Of a stretch of DNA of 8,087 nt, positions 6,339 through 8,087 are shown in pieces. The notes beneath the pieces are model-generated. The model was given only the letters and a program-made list of their open reading frames with translations, was not told the DNA's origin and did not search any database. Source of the stretch: an uncultured Chlorobiales bacterium (GTDB lineage Bacteria > Bacteroidota > Chlorobiia > Chlorobiales > Thermochlorobacteraceae); contig CALGMC010000119.1 in the NCBI GenBank assembly GCA_937959145.1, forward strand, positions 1 to 8,087, read 5' to 3'. The translations under genes and the position numbers were made by a program. Numbering within the stretch: the stretch's first letter is position 1; each line of letters opens with the position of its first letter.

Positions 6339-8087
6339 TGACCAAACCATATTGCTCAGTGAAGCAGAATCGCTCTGTGATAAAGCAAAGCCGCTTTGCA
6401 TAAAAGAGCCACAAAAAGCATTGGCAATGCTCAAAGAAGCAGAGGCAATGCTTAATGAACACCAATTTGAGAGAGAGCCTTACAACAAAGTTTTATCTCG
6501 ATGTTTAAGCCTTCAATGCATCGTTTATCAACGCCTCTCAGAATTTGAAAACGCAAAACAAACGGCATGTCGGGCGATTTCTGTGGCGAGCGAGATAAAT
6601 GACTACAAAGCGATAGCCGATGCCTATCGTGTGTTAGGAAGCGTATCGTTTTTCAAGGGCGAATTCGAAATATCGCTCGAGATGTATGAAAAAGGATTGG
6701 AGTATAGCAAACGGTCAGACGATAAAAGATCGATGGCGTCTTTTTTTAATAACATTGGCAGTGTTCATCATCATCTTTCAAGGTATGAGCGCGCAATGCC
6801 ATACTACAATCAAAGTCTGGAACTTTGTCTCCAACTTGACGACAAACGCGGAGAGGCAAACAGTTACGTCAATATCGGTAACCTGCATTACTCATTGGGT
6901 AATTATGCAGATGCACTTGATTACCAGTTCAAAGCATTGAAAACATATCAAGAAACTGGCGACGAGCAAGGGCAGAGTGTCGCCTACAGCGGAATCGGGC
7001 TGGTGTATGAATCCTTAAATGAGTATCAAAAAGCGATTGACAGCTATCAAAGATGCTTAGAGTATGAAATAAAATCTGGAAATCGCCGCAGCTACGCGCT
7101 TACGCTCAATAACTTGGGCAACGTTTATGAAGCAATGAACGACTATGACAACGCGCTACAAGCCTATCAAGAAAGTTTGAGCATCAAACGCCAAATCCTC
7201 GACCGACAAGGCATCGCCCATACCTTGAACAATATCTCTGAACTTTACATCAAACAAGCACGCTATGCTGATGCCCTCATGGTGGCGAACGAAAGTTTGG
7301 AAATGATGGAAAGTCTCGGCGATAGAAATGCACAAGCCTTATGCTTGATGACAAAAGCAAAACTCTTTGCCGAAAAAAACTTTGAGCAACACAGTTTGGA
7401 TAAAGCAATTGAGTATTTGGAGCAAGCAATAGACATCGCCAATGAAATCAATGCCAAAGGCGTGCTCGTTGAAGCCTACGGCAAAATCTCACTTCTCTTT
7501 GAGCAAAAAGGCGATGCAGTCAGCGCACTGCGTTATTGCAGGCTCTTCCACAAACTGCACGGAGAAATCCAAAATGAAGAGAGCCAAAAACGCATTCAAA
7601 ACTTAAGCATGACTTTCGAAGCTGAAAAAGCCAAAAAAGAATCAGAACTCCGCCGATTAGAAGCGGAAAAATATCGCCTCGAAAATGTCGAACTCGTCAA
7701 AGCCAATCAATTCAAAACCGAACTACTTGCAATCGCCGCGCACGACCTCAAAAACCCACTGCAATCCATTATGGGCTTTGCTCATCTCATAAAAGAAGAA
7801 AACATTCCAAGCGATGTAAAACCATTTGTGGATATGATTCATAAAGGAGCAGAACGTATGCTCACGCTCATCAATAACTTGCTGGAAGATGCAAAATTTG
7901 CCGAAACCACCACCTTTGAACTTAAAATTCAAACCCTAAATCTGACCACACTTGTAAAATCTTTGATTGAAGAGACATTTGAAGTTCTTGCTAAGAAAAA
8001 ATCACAAACCATTTTGTTTGAATCCACACAAGATTGCTTCGTGCAGGGCGATGCAGATTTGCTCAAACAAGTGTTTGAAAATTTAAT
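6331..8087 (+). CDS. Soluble TPR-containing sensor histidine kinase (second of pair), 3' end outside window
   Basis: The frame is open from the ATG at 6331 to the right edge, 585 codons plus two bases. The start overlaps the end of the first kinase gene by 8 bases (ATGTTTGA), which suggests translational coupling; only a weak GAAAA-rich stretch precedes it. No signal peptide or membrane segment is visible. About ten TPR-like units cover residues 11-416. Unit starts are 11, 51, 91, 131, 171, 211, 251, 291, 331 and 377, with six extra residues in the ninth unit. A charged helix follows (about 417-460), then the DHp domain with LLAIAAHDLKNPLQ and phospho-acceptor His471. The window ends inside the N-box (FENL, 582-585), so the ATPase motifs cannot be checked. 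It is clearly a paralogue of the upstream kinase with a longer and diverged sensor array. Its ligand and response regulator are unknown. Confidence 0.92.
   Translation, partial: MFDDQTILLSEAESLCDKAKPLCIKEPQKALAMLKEAEAMLNEHQFEREPYNKVLSRCLSLQCIVYQRLSEFENAKQTACRAISVASEINDYKAIADAYRVLGSVSFFKGEFEISLEMYEKGLEYSKRSDDKRSMASFFNNIGSVHHHLSRYERAMPYYNQSLELCLQLDDKRGEANSYVNIGNLHYSLGNYADALDYQFKALKTYQETGDEQGQSVAYSGIGLVYESLNEYQKAIDSYQRCLEYEIKSGNRRSYALTLNNLGNVYEAMNDYDNALQAYQESLSIKRQILDRQGIAHTLNNISELYIKQARYADALMVANESLEMMESLGDRNAQALCLMTKAKLFAEKNFEQHSLDKAIEYLEQAIDIANEINAKGVLVEAYGKISLLFEQKGDAVSALRYCRLFHKLHGEIQNEESQKRIQNLSMTFEAEKAKKESELRRLEAEKYRLENVELVKANQFKTELLAIAAHDLKNPLQSIMGFAHLIKEENIPSDVKPFVDMIHKGAERMLTLINNLLEDAKFAETTTFELKIQTLNLTTLVKSLIEETFEVLAKKKSQTILFESTQDCFVQGDADLLKQVFENL
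6361..7578 (+). repeat. TPR array of the second kinase, about ten units
   Basis: Eight consecutive units from residue 11 to 330 keep an exact 40-residue step. The ninth (331-376) carries a six-residue insertion near EQHSLD, and a tenth runs to about 416. The units at 131-290 are the most regular (for example NNIGSVHHHL and NNLGNVYEAMNDYDNAL). The first two are degenerate. Confidence 0.8.
7738..7757 (+). repeat. H-box DNA repeat, copy 2
   Basis: Identical over 20 bases to 5658-5677. It encodes AHDLKNP around the phospho-acceptor His471 of the second kinase. Confidence 0.75.

Noticed and set aside
6375..6380. TGTGAT half-site in the second kinase gene as another CRP-type site
   Set aside because: It lies in coding sequence and has no matching TCACA arm at the right spacing.
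6331..6430. Possible frameshift fusing the two kinases into one pseudogene
   Set aside because: The first kinase ends normally after its G2 box and C-terminal strand. The second has its own ATG and an uninterrupted 585-codon frame.
6686..6940. Short plus-strand frame inside the second kinase
   Set aside because: The frame starting at 6331 runs through this region with regular TPR units, so this frame is incidental.

Overview
The window looks like chromosomal DNA of moderate GC from a bacterium of the Bacteroidota/Chlorobiota (FCB) group. I infer this from three things. Shine-Dalgarno sequences are missing before most starts. The LOG-family protein is of the long type and FtsX stands without a visible FtsE. 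There are large soluble TPR-histidine kinases of a kind common in that group. A Chlorobiota relative such as the Chloroherpeton lineage would fit, but this cannot be proven from the window. No mobile element, tRNA, rRNA or CRISPR array is visible.

Left half, minus strand. Read in the direction of transcription, the order is a class I photolyase (phrB-like, TTG start), then ftsX after only 12 bases. After 172 non-coding bases comes the 5' part of a gene for an exported protein that I do not recognise, which runs off the left edge. The non-coding segment holds a perfect 16-bp palindrome (570-585) matching the classic CRP/FNR-family operator layout, plus TTGAAT-type direct and inverted repeats. 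It is probably the control region of the exported protein gene.

Centre. A divergent region of about 130 bases (2969-3095) separates phrB from the plus-strand genes. Candidate promoters for the two directions overlap at their -10 elements, and an AGAATAT/ATATTCT inverted repeat lies beside them.

Right half, plus strand. Four tightly packed genes look like one transcription unit. They are the anthranilate/aminodeoxychorismate synthase glutaminase subunit (trpG/pabA), a long LOG-family Rossmann protein (8-base gap), a complete soluble TPR-histidine kinase of 618 aa (13-base gap), and a second TPR-histidine kinase that overlaps the first by 8 bases and runs off the right edge at the start of its ATPase domain.

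The tandem kinases are the most interesting part. Both lack membrane segments. Both carry long TPR arrays with an exact 40-residue period (8 repeats in the first, about 10 in the second). Both join the array through a charged helix to a nearly identical H-box (AAHDLKNPLQ). No response regulator is present in the window. They look like diverged paralogues that sense through protein or peptide binding and may act together.
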